Origin: G020348385 sp964580235 | GTDB lineage: Bacteria; Acidobacteriota; Aminicenantia; Aminicenantales; Aminicenantaceae | Length of the DNA stretch: 19,100 nt | Assembly (NCBI GenBank): GCA_964580235.1 | Contig: CAZOJY010000068.1 | Span: forward strand, 1 to 19,100 | Reading direction: 5' to 3' | Part shown: positions 6,011-13,065 of the stretch, piece by piece | Layout: the number at the start of each line of letters is the position of its first letter | Position numbering within the stretch: position 1 is the stretch's first letter | Made by a program: the position numbers and the translations under genes | The notes under the pieces: generated by a model | The model's database searches: none | The model's input: the letters and a program-made list of their open reading frames with translations, nothing else | What the model was told of the DNA's origin: nothing

Positions 6011-7690
6011 TTAAAAGTCAATAGGCTCTTCATATTCACCAAATACTTTTTTTAATGTTTCGATGATTTCCCCCAAAGTTGCATAACTCTTTACACATTT
6101 TAAGATAAAGGGCATAAGATTGACCTCATCTTGGGCCGCTTTTTTTAAATCACGCAAATTGTATGATACGAGAGTTGAATTTCTTGTTTTTCTGATTTCC
6201 TTTAAACGAGACAACTGTTGCTTGGCCACTGATTCATCGATCTCCAGGAGAGGGATTGGTTCATGATCTTTTTCAAAGGCATTGACACCTACGATTATCT
6301 TTTCCTTTTTCTCGACAGCCTTTTGATGGCGATAGGCACTGTCCGTGATCTCTTTCTGGGGGAATCCCGAGTCGATGGCCTTCACCATCCCCCCCATGTC
6401 ATCGATTTTGTGGATGTAATCCATGGCTTCCTCTTCCATTTCTCGAGTTAGCTTTTCCACAAAATAAGACCCGCCCAGCGGATCGATAGAGTTGGTGACA
6501 CCGCTTTCATGAGCGATGATCTGCTGTGTTCTTAGTGCAATCGTAACAGCCTTTTCAGAAGGCAAAGCATAAGTTTCGTCCAGGGAATTGGTATGTAAGG
6601 ATTGGGTTCCCCCCATAACCGCTGACAAGGCTTGAATGGCAACGCGGATCACATTGTTATAAGGCTGTTGGGCCATCAGAGATACGCCTGATGTTTGGGT
6701 ATGAAATCTCAGCAACCAGGATCTGGGATTTTTTGCCCCAAACCGCTCCTTCATAGCATGGGCCCAAATTCTTCGAGCGGCTCTGAATTTTGCGATCTCT
6801 TCAAAAAAGTCGTTGTGGGCGTTAAAAAAGAAAGAGAGTCGTGGGGCAAACTCATCGATTTCGAGCCCCCTTTTCAATGCCCAATCAACATACTCGATCC
6901 CATCCCTTAAGGTAAACGCCAATTCTTGAACCGCTGTAGAGCCGGCCTCTCGGATATGATAGCCAGAAATCGAGATTGTGTTCCAGCGCGGAACTGAATG
7001 GGTTCCATACTCAAACGTATCTACAATTAATTTCATCGAAGGTTCAGGAGGAAAAATGAATGTTTTTTGGGCGATATACTCCTTCAGCATGTCGTTCTGG
7101 ATTGTTCCTGAAACCAACTCTGAAGAAACGCCCTGCTTCTCGGCCACAGCAATATACATGGCCCAGAGGACAGCCGCCGGAGGATTGATGGTCATCGATG
7201 TGGAAATCTTATCCAATGGGATTCCTCTAAAAAGAATCTCCATGTCCGCAAGAGAATCGATGGCCACGCCGCATTTCCCGATCTCTCCCTCAGCCAAAGG
7301 ATGGTCGGAGTTCATGCCCATCAAAGTCGGCAAATGGAAAGCAACACTCAGACCTGTGGTCCCATGATTCAGGAGATACTTATACCGTTGGTTTGTCTGT
7401 TCAGCCGTTCCAAAACCAGAAAATTGCCGCATGGTCCAGAGCCGTCCATGATACATGGTCGGGTGTATTCCTCTGGTAAACGGGAATTTACCGGGAAAAT
7501 TCAGTTCTTTCATATAATCGAAATTATCCAGATCAAGAGGAGTATACAGTTCTTTTATCTTTTTTCCTGAAGTGGTGGTAAATGGCGTTCTTGACGGACA
7601 AGATTTATCTAAGGCTCTTTCATAATCATCTTTTTTCCACTGTTGGAATTTCTGATTTAATCTAGTCCTGGATGTATCTTTTTTTTTCAA
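6011..7690 (-). CDS. Acyl-CoA mutase catalytic subunit, isobutyryl-CoA mutase-like signature
   Basis: This is the TIM-barrel subunit of a split radical B12 mutase, acting on a CoA thioester in the cytoplasm. With the TTG start at 7690 it has 559 residues, close to IcmA and archaeal large subunits. Family stretches are clear: FPFTRGIHPTMY, SGFGTAEQTN, FHTQTSGVSL and GGTQSLHTNSLDET. The active-site His245 is present in SGYH. The two residues that separate substrate classes are Phe90 (RQFSG) and Gln208 (EYIAQK). Methylmalonyl-CoA mutase has Tyr89 and Arg207 there; isobutyryl-CoA mutase has Phe and Gln. It would therefore be annotated methylmalonyl-CoA mutase by overall similarity, but the signature favours isobutyryl/butyryl-CoA or a related substrate. 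The TTG at 7690 has AGAGGT six bases upstream. An in-frame TTG at 7753 would add 21 non-conserved residues. No MeaB-type G-protein chaperone gene is in the window. Confidence 0.9.
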   Translation of the reverse strand: MKKKDTSRTRLNQKFQQWKKDDYERALDKSCPSRTPFTTTSGKKIKELYTPLDLDNFDYMKELNFPGKFPFTRGIHPTMYHGRLWTMRQFSGFGTAEQTNQRYKYLLNHGTTGLSVAFHLPTLMGMNSDHPLAEGEIGKCGVAIDSLADMEILFRGIPLDKISTSMTINPPAAVLWAMYIAVAEKQGVSSELVSGTIQNDMLKEYIAQKTFIFPPEPSMKLIVDTFEYGTHSVPRWNTISISGYHIREAGSTAVQELAFTLRDGIEYVDWALKRGLEIDEFAPRLSFFFNAHNDFFEEIAKFRAARRIWAHAMKERFGAKNPRSWLLRFHTQTSGVSLMAQQPYNNVIRVAIQALSAVMGGTQSLHTNSLDETYALPSEKAVTIALRTQQIIAHESGVTNSIDPLGGSYFVEKLTREMEEEAMDYIHKIDDMGGMVKAIDSGFPQKEITDSAYRHQKAVEKKEKIIVGVNAFEKDHEPIPLLEIDESVAKQQLSRLKEIRKTRNSTLVSYNLRDLKKAAQDEVNLMPFILKCVKSYATLGEIIETLKKVFGEYEEPIDF

Positions 7691-7696
7691 TCTCAG

Positions 7697-7702
7697 ACCT
7701 CT
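7697..7702 (-). promoter_or_regulatory. Ribosome site AGAGGT for a TTG start of the mutase
   Basis: AGAGGT lies 6 bases before the TTG at 7690. The alternative TTG at 7753 has no such site, and no ATG occurs before about residue 60 of the conserved protein. The start is therefore a rare TTG either way, with 7690 preferred. Confidence 0.5.
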
Positions 7703-7771
7703 TTTTTCAAATATATTTGATCTTTCCAGTTTATTGGATACTTTAAGGAACAAATATGAGCGAAATCAGAA

Positions 7772-8029
7772 TCACTCCTCTGTGACTTTAAACACCAGGT
7801 CTCCTTCTCTCACCGAACTCTCTACCTTGAGACCGATCTGCATCCCCTCTTGAGCCAATTCGACAGGAGCATGTTCAACCTGCATGGATTGGATTTTCTG
7901 GTAAAAATCTGTGGTATGCCCTTTGATATGGATGGTGTCTCCAATGTGGACACTTCCCTTGTTGATGTCAAAAACACCAACGCCAATTTTTGAGAAAAAA
8001 TGGGATATTTTTCCTATCTCTTCTTCCAT
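7772..8029 (-). CDS. Small EF-Tu-domain-2-like protein
   Basis: This 85-residue protein looks like a free-standing translation-factor beta-barrel (EF-Tu domain 2). Visible pattern: IGKISHFFSKIGVGV, then VHIGDTIHIKGHTTDF, then IQSMQVEHAPVELAQEGMQIGLKV, ending in REGDLVFKV. There is no GTPase domain, so it is not an elongation factor. Small proteins of this type are usually named translation elongation factor-like and their function is unknown. It has a strong Shine-Dalgarno (GAGGAGGAG shortly before ATG 8029). It is sandwiched between the SDR and the mutase catalytic subunit on the same strand, so a role with the mutase or its CoA substrates is possible. Confidence 0.8.
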   Translation of the reverse strand: MEEEIGKISHFFSKIGVGVFDINKGSVHIGDTIHIKGHTTDFYQKIQSMQVEHAPVELAQEGMQIGLKVESSVREGDLVFKVTEE

Positions 8030-8092
8030 TGACTCCTCCTCATTGCAAATCCCTTAAAAACTATCAAAATCGATGAATTTTCGCAAATAAAT

Positions 8093-8851
8093 CTAGGCAC
8101 AGAGTACAGATCCTCCGTTGACATTGAGCACTTCGCCGGTAATATGCCGCGCCAGGTCAGATGCAAGGAAAAGAATGGGGCCCGCGATATCTTCTGGAGG
8201 TGGAATTCTTTTCAAAGGAATGCTTTCCTCCACTTTTTGTCTGAACCCGGGCGCTCGAAAAACCTCTTCACACATATCCGTATCCACCCATCCCGGTGCC
8301 ACACAATTCACCCGGATGCCGAATGGTGCCAATTCTGCAGCCAGGGATTTGGTGAAAGAAATGATCGCTCCTTTACTGGCAGCATAATGGGAATGAAGAG
8401 CCTCTCCCCTTACCCCTGCCGTAGAGGATACATTGACAATTCCGCCGCTTTTTTTCGCCTTCATTGCCGGGACCAGGGAATTGCATAGCAAAAACACAGC
8501 ATCAAGATTGAGATGCATGGTTTCATGCCAGATGGCACTATCCATATTTCCGATCTCTCCGTATGTCCATATTCCAGCGTTATTCACAAGGATATCAACC
8601 TGTTTCCAGCTATTCCACAGAGTTTGCACCAATGATTCCACCTGATTCTTCTGAGAAATGTCAGCTTTTATCGCTAAACACTCCCTCCCTAATTTGCCGA
8701 TCTTTTCTCTGACCTTGAAAGCCGCTTGCTCATTGTGGCGGAAATTTATGGCCACATCCGCACCTGCCCGGGCAAACAAAAAAGCGGTCGCCCTGCCAAT
8801 TCCTCGGGAGCCTCCTGTAATTAAAGCTTTTTTCCCTTCCAAACTAATCAT
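8093..8851 (-). CDS. Short-chain dehydrogenase/reductase, FabG-like
   Basis: This is a 252-residue classical SDR. The cofactor motif TGGSRGIG is at 12-19, NNAG at 90-93, and the catalytic set Asn115, Ser142/143, Tyr156 and Lys160 (YAASK) is complete. VNCVAPGWVDTDM and the C-terminal NVNGG are FabG-like. It would reduce a 3-oxoacyl thioester or oxidise a 3-hydroxyacyl-CoA with NAD(P)H. Asn35-Phe-Arg at the end of the second beta strand suggests NADP(H), weakly. It heads the group SDR, EF-Tu-like protein, mutase alpha, mutase beta, so a part in acyl-CoA catabolism is as likely as fatty-acid synthesis. AAGGA lies about 8 bases before the ATG. The exact substrate is unknown. Confidence 0.88.
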   Translation of the reverse strand: MISLEGKKALITGGSRGIGRATAFLFARAGADVAINFRHNEQAAFKVREKIGKLGRECLAIKADISQKNQVESLVQTLWNSWKQVDILVNNAGIWTYGEIGNMDSAIWHETMHLNLDAVFLLCNSLVPAMKAKKSGGIVNVSSTAGVRGEALHSHYAASKGAIISFTKSLAAELAPFGIRVNCVAPGWVDTDMCEEVFRAPGFRQKVEESIPLKRIPPPEDIAGPILFLASDLARHITGEVLNVNGGSVLCA

Positions 8852-8958
8852 CTTTTTTTCCTTACAGCAGAGATTTTTCCTGCTGATTTCTTCAAAGCGA
8901 ATAACGACGATTCTCTCTCATATTGTACGGAAACAATTTCCAAAGAGTTTTTTCTCCT

Positions 8959-11499
8959 CTAAGAATAATCGAGTGAGAAATCCTTCATTTCATCAAACTG
9001 CAGATATCGATAAATTTCTCTCGCTTTCGGCAACACTTTTTCTTCGATCACGGAAAAGTATTTCTCGGGACTGGGAAGCTGACCTTCCAACGCAGACACA
9101 GCAGCAAGCTCTGCAGATCCTAAATACACCCGGGCATCATCCCCCATTCGATTGTCAAAATTGCGTGTGGAGGTTGAGATGATAGTGGCTTTGGGCAACA
9201 CTCGGGCCTGATTTCCCATGCATAAAGAACAGCCGGGGATTTCCAACCTTGATCCAACGCTCGTATAAATCGAATAATAACCTTCTCTCATCAATTGCGT
9301 TTTTTCCATCTTCGTGGGCGGAGTCAACCAAATTCTTGTCTTCAAGTAACCGGCCCCTTCGAATATTTTTCCTGCTGCTCGAAAATGTCCGATATTTGTC
9401 ATGCACGAGCCGATGAAAATCTCATCGATTTTGTCGCCGGCCACCTCAGAGAGAAGTTTTACATCATCCGGATCATTCGGGCAGGCCACGATTGGTTCTT
9501 TGATTTCTTCCAGGTTGATCTCCATCACGGCTGCATAATCGGCATTCTCATCCCTGCGAATGAGCACAGGATTTTCCAGCCATTTCTCGCAAGCTTGAAT
9601 CCGTCTCTTGAGGGTGTTAACATCTTGATATCCGTGTTCGATCAACTTTTTCATCAACGCAATGCTGCTTTTAAGGAATTTTACGACACTTTTTTCACTA
9701 AGGACACATGTCCCTCCTGCCGCTGATCTTTCCGCTGTGGCATCGGTCAATTCAAACGCCTGCTCCACAGTCAAGTCTGGCAGTCCTTCCATCTCTAATA
9801 GCCGGCCGTTGAAAATATTTCTCTTTCCTTCTTTTGCAACAGTTAGAAATCCTTGTTGGATAGCAAAATAGGGTATAGCATTTACGGCATCCCTCAATGT
9901 GATCCCGGGACCTAATTTTCCCCGAAACTTCACAAGAACAGACTCAGGCATATCCAAAGGCATAAAACCTAGAGCCCCGGCAAAGGCAACTAGACCTGAG
10001 CCCGCTGGAAAACTCAACCCAATCGGAAATCGGGTGTGAGAATCTCCTCCTGTCCCCATGGTATCTGGAATCAGCAAGCGGTTGATCCAGGAATGAATGA
10101 CACCATCGCCGGGCTTCAGCACCACTCCCTTTCTCTCCGTTATGAACTCGGAGAGGGATTTATGCATTTTGACATCAGCTGGTTTGGGATAAGCGGCCGT
10201 ATGGCAGAAGGATTGCATGAAAAGGCCGGACTGAAACTCCAGACAAGCCAATTCCTTGAGTTCATCAGCAGTCATCGGGCCGGTTGTGTCTTGCGAACCC
10301 ACTGTGGTCATCTTAGGTTCGCAGGCAGTTCCTGGAAGAACGCCTTTTACTCTGCAGGCTTTTCCGACAATTTTCTGTGCTAAAGAATAGCCCTGATTAG
10401 GCTTGGGTTCAGGATTTTTAATCACAGCAAAGAAATCCGGTTCGCCCATGCCTAAAACTTTCCGTGCCCTAACAGTCAAGTTTCTTCCGACAATGAGAAA
10501 CAACCTTCCTCCAGCTCGAAATTCATCCCTCAGCGTTATCGGGTGAATAGCAAAAGTCGCTAAAGTCTCCCCTCTCTCATTTGTGATGATACCAGATTTT
10601 GTATCGACATGGATAACATCACCATTTTTTATTTTGCTCACGTCGCACACCAATGGTAATCCGCCTGAATCCTCGACCGTGTTAAAAAAGATGGGCGCGA
10701 TCAATCCGCCTATGACGACTCCTCCTCTACGTTTGTTTGGCACATAGGGGACATCTTCTCCAATATACCACAACAATGAATTCGCTGCTGACTTTCTTGA
10801 AGATCCGGTTCCAACGACATCTCCGACAAATACCACACGGCTATTCTGGCCACGGTATTGCTCGATCCGCTCTATTCCCCCCGGAAATCGCGTTTCTCCC
10901 ATGGAGAGAGCATGAAGAGGTATATCGGGCCGACTCCAGGCATATTTGGCAGGAGAAAAATCATCGGTGTTTGTTTCTCCATCCACCTTAAACACCTTCA
11001 GGGTAAAGTTCTTTGGAAATTCAGGTTTGGAAAGAAACCACTCCCCCGAAGCCCATGATTGAATAACGAAAAGAGCAAATTCGTTTGATCGGGACATTTC
11101 CACTATTCTATCGAAAGCGCTATAAATAAGGATGGTATTTTTTAGAGCCTCAGCGGCTTTGGCCGCAAGCTCATTGTTATCAAGCAGTTTTATTAGAGGC
11201 TCGATGTTATAACCTCCAAACATAGTTCCCAGGAGGAAAACGGCCTGATCTTTCGAGATAGCGGGTGATTCCCGGTCCCTTTTGGCGATTTTTGTGAGCC
11301 ATTCTGCTTTAACCTTGGCTGCAGGATCAACTCCGGGCGGGACCCTCTGGCTCAAAAGGTCTAATAAAAGATCCGCCTTCCCTTCTGGAGGATTTTCCAG
11401 CAATCGGCAAACAGCCGATGTTTGCTCGGAATTCAGAGGAAGCGGAGGTATGTTTTGATCTTTTCTCTCTTTTTCATGTTCGAAATAAGAATTAAGCAT
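8959..11499 (-). CDS. acnB: Aconitate hydratase B (aconitase / 2-methylisocitrate dehydratase)
   Basis: This cytoplasmic [4Fe-4S] enzyme interconverts citrate and isocitrate via cis-aconitate; AcnB proteins can also act on 2-methylisocitrate. The 846 residues are close to the E. coli AcnB length of 865, with the AcnB domain order: N-terminal HEAT-like region (about 1-155), swivelling domain, then catalytic domains. The cluster cysteines are Cys699 in IGSCMTN and Cys757 and Cys760 in CSLCMGN. The GDSHTRFPIG stretch is intact. The N-terminus, with the NPPEGKADLLLDLL and RVPPGVDPAAKVKAEWL runs, is typical, so ATG 11499 is right although its ribosome site is weak. It is divergent from the idh-mdh-fumarase-sucCD cluster, sharing a promoter region with an 8+8 dyad. 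Confidence 0.95.
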   Translation of the reverse strand: MLNSYFEHEKERKDQNIPPLPLNSEQTSAVCRLLENPPEGKADLLLDLLSQRVPPGVDPAAKVKAEWLTKIAKRDRESPAISKDQAVFLLGTMFGGYNIEPLIKLLDNNELAAKAAEALKNTILIYSAFDRIVEMSRSNEFALFVIQSWASGEWFLSKPEFPKNFTLKVFKVDGETNTDDFSPAKYAWSRPDIPLHALSMGETRFPGGIERIEQYRGQNSRVVFVGDVVGTGSSRKSAANSLLWYIGEDVPYVPNKRRGGVVIGGLIAPIFFNTVEDSGGLPLVCDVSKIKNGDVIHVDTKSGIITNERGETLATFAIHPITLRDEFRAGGRLFLIVGRNLTVRARKVLGMGEPDFFAVIKNPEPKPNQGYSLAQKIVGKACRVKGVLPGTACEPKMTTVGSQDTTGPMTADELKELACLEFQSGLFMQSFCHTAAYPKPADVKMHKSLSEFITERKGVVLKPGDGVIHSWINRLLIPDTMGTGGDSHTRFPIGLSFPAGSGLVAFAGALGFMPLDMPESVLVKFRGKLGPGITLRDAVNAIPYFAIQQGFLTVAKEGKRNIFNGRLLEMEGLPDLTVEQAFELTDATAERSAAGGTCVLSEKSVVKFLKSSIALMKKLIEHGYQDVNTLKRRIQACEKWLENPVLIRRDENADYAAVMEINLEEIKEPIVACPNDPDDVKLLSEVAGDKIDEIFIGSCMTNIGHFRAAGKIFEGAGYLKTRIWLTPPTKMEKTQLMREGYYSIYTSVGSRLEIPGCSLCMGNQARVLPKATIISTSTRNFDNRMGDDARVYLGSAELAAVSALEGQLPSPEKYFSVIEEKVLPKAREIYRYLQFDEMKDFSLDYS

Positions 11500-11543
11500 C
11501 GTTGTTATCTCTACATTTTTTTCAGTACTAGGGCAAGATAGAT

Positions 11544-11572
11544 AATATATATCACCAATATAATAAATTCAA
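11544..11572 (-). promoter_or_regulatory. Promoter for acnB
   Basis: On the minus strand, TTGAAT (11572-11567) is followed by a 17-base spacer and TATATT (11549-11544). The transcript would begin near 11537, leaving a leader of about 38 bases before the ATG at 11499. The operator-like dyad at 11576-11597 begins 3 bases upstream of the -35 box. Confidence 0.5.
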
Positions 11573-11575
11573 ATA

Positions 11576-11597
11576 TCTTTGGCGTTACTGCCAAAGA
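11576..11597. promoter_or_regulatory. Operator-like dyad TCTTTGGC-N6-GCCAAAGA
   Basis: This is a perfect 8+8 inverted repeat with spacer GTTACT in the divergent acnB/idh region. It abuts the acnB -35 box and lies about 55 bases upstream of the proposed idh -35. Its size and position fit a dimeric transcription factor that controls the TCA genes in both directions. The factor cannot be named from this window. Confidence 0.5.
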
Positions 11598-11651
11598 AAA
11601 CTCCCCATGAATGCAGAACTTCTTCATGAATTATGCCGTTGCTTAAAAATG

Positions 11652-11678
11652 TTGATTTTCCAGTGCAAAAAGTATAAT
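11652..11678 (+). promoter_or_regulatory. Possible promoter for isocitrate dehydrogenase
   Basis: There is a perfect TATAAT at 11673-11678, with TTGATT at 11652-11657 and a 15-base spacer, which is shorter than optimal. Transcription would begin near 11685, giving a leader of about 37 bases with the GGGAGGA site at 11709-11715. Confidence 0.4.
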
Positions 11679-11708
11679 ATTTTACTTCATTTTTATTAAT
11701 CATATGCT

Positions 11709-11715
11709 GGGAGGA
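11709..11715 (+). promoter_or_regulatory. Shine-Dalgarno GGGAGGA fixing the IDH start
   Basis: The site is 6 bases before the ATG at 11722. An in-frame ATG at 11704 lies upstream of it and has no ribosome site of its own, so it is rejected. Confidence 0.75.
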
Positions 11716-11721
11716 ATTATT

Positions 11722-12921
11722 ATGGATGATGCTGCCATCGCTAAGGCTAAAGAATATTTTGGCACGATCGTGGAAGAACAGCTGAAGCGTGTGGAGGAAA
11801 TGAAAAAAGAGCAGGAGTGGATCGATTATTCTCAGCTCGAACCTATCATTATCGGCATCATCGGTGGAGACGGAATTGGCCCTTTCATCGCTGCCGAAGC
11901 CCGGAATGTCCTGGAATTTATTCTGAAGAAAGAAATTGAAAATGGAAAAGTCGAGATGCGGGATATCGAAGGTTTGACCATCGAAAACCGCGCCGCCCAA
12001 AACAAATCTATACCTGATGATGTGCTGGAAGAAATCAAGAAATGCCATGTGACACTAAAAGGGCCAACGACAACGCCGAGAAAAGGAGACCCATGGCCTA
12101 ACATTGAGAGCTGCAATGTTGCGATGAGGAGGCACTTAGACCTGTTCGCCAATGTCAGGCCTGTAAAAGTTCCCGAAGAGGGGATTGACTGGATGTTTTT
12201 CCGAGAAAACACAGAGGGAGCCTACATCATGGGGAGCAAGGGCTATAATGTTACCGATGACCTTGCTTTTGATTTTAAAGTGATCACCTCTCAAGGGGCG
12301 GAAAGGATCATGCGTTTGGCCTTTGATTATGCCAGAAAAAACAATATCAACAAGGTCACCATCGTAACAAAAGCCAATGTCGTCAAGACTTCTGACGGAA
12401 AATTCTTAGACATCGGATACAAAATAGCCGAGGAATATCCGGAGGTGGAAGCAGATGACTGGTATATCGACATCATGACAGCCAAGCTTGTCGATCCAAA
12501 GCGGCGCACACAGTTCAAGGTCCTTGTCCTTCCCAACCTGTACGGTGATATCTTGACTGACGAAGCGGCTGAATTCCAGGGAGGTGTGGGAACAGCAGGG
12601 AGCGCAAACCTCGGCAAACGCTATGCAATGTTTGAAGCGATTCATGGATCTGCACCCAGGATGGTCAGGGAAGGTCGGGCAAAATACGCAGATCCTGCCA
12701 GCATGATCCGAGCTGCCGCTATGCTGGTCAGTCATATCGGTTATCCAGACAGGGCAAAAAATTTGGAAATGGCCCTGGATATTTGCGGCAACCTCGAAAA
12801 AAAGATAGTGACGACAGGCCGCGACACTGGCGCTACTGGCGCGGAATATGCAAAGTACATCATGGAGACCATGCAGGATCCAAACCTTAAGGAGCACTGG
12901 GAAGGTTACGTCCAAAGATAA
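11722..12921 (+). CDS. Isocitrate dehydrogenase (isocitrate/isopropylmalate dehydrogenase family)
   Basis: This enzyme oxidatively decarboxylates isocitrate to 2-oxoglutarate. It has 399 residues from ATG 11722. A charged helical N-terminal segment of about 38 residues precedes the fold. GGDGIGP is at 48-54. The substrate site follows isocitrate rather than isopropylmalate enzymes: Ser130-Cys-Asn132-Val-Ala-Met-Arg136, then Arg146 (NVRP) and Arg161 (FRENTEG). Lys217 and the LYGDILTDEA aspartates are also present. The cofactor loop is unusual: after HGSAP (308-312) come Arg-Met instead of Lys-Tyr (NADP type) or Asp-Ile (NAD type), and the loop is about three residues longer before the Asp-Pro. 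NAD versus NADP preference is therefore open. First gene of the TCA cluster; a 144-base gap follows. Confidence 0.92.
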   Translation: MDDAAIAKAKEYFGTIVEEQLKRVEEMKKEQEWIDYSQLEPIIIGIIGGDGIGPFIAAEARNVLEFILKKEIENGKVEMRDIEGLTIENRAAQNKSIPDDVLEEIKKCHVTLKGPTTTPRKGDPWPNIESCNVAMRRHLDLFANVRPVKVPEEGIDWMFFRENTEGAYIMGSKGYNVTDDLAFDFKVITSQGAERIMRLAFDYARKNNINKVTIVTKANVVKTSDGKFLDIGYKIAEEYPEVEADDWYIDIMTAKLVDPKRRTQFKVLVLPNLYGDILTDEAAEFQGGVGTAGSANLGKRYAMFEAIHGSAPRMVREGRAKYADPASMIRAAAMLVSHIGYPDRAKNLEMALDICGNLEKKIVTTGRDTGATGAEYAKYIMETMQDPNLKEHWEGYVQR

Positions 12922-12976
12922 GACCTATAATATACAGATTTATATGCTTAGCTCCCAGGTAATTTGGTACCGAGGG

Positions 12977-13022
12977 AATCCCGCAATTGGGGATTTAACA
13001 GGTCTCTTTCGAGATCGGTTTT
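12977..13022 (+). other. Tandem hairpins between idh and mdh
   Basis: AATCCC (12977-12982) pairs with GGGATT (12990-12995) around a 7-base loop. GGTCTC (13001-13006) pairs with GAGATC (13011-13016) around TTTC with one G-U pair, and is followed by GGTTTT. This may be a weak terminator, an attenuating element or an RNA-processing structure within the cluster. No convincing promoter for mdh was found in this gap. Confidence 0.35.
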
Positions 13023-13065
13023 GCTAGGTGCAAAATATAAAGAGTTATAATATAAGGAGGTTCAT

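Noticed and set aside
7691..7753. Mutase N-terminus starting at TTG 7753
   Set aside because: The 21 extra residues look non-conserved and no ribosome site precedes this TTG. TTG 7690 has AGAGGT at 6 bases. Both are rare starts, so a small doubt remains.
11607..11699. 30-codon ORF with three Cys upstream of idh, as a leader peptide
   Set aside because: It spans the proposed idh promoter (11652-11678), so it would not be on that transcript, and it has no ribosome site.
13046..13051. TATAAT directly before mdh as a -10 box
   Set aside because: Transcription would begin at or after the Shine-Dalgarno (13054-13060), leaving no usable ribosome site, and no -35 is spaced correctly.
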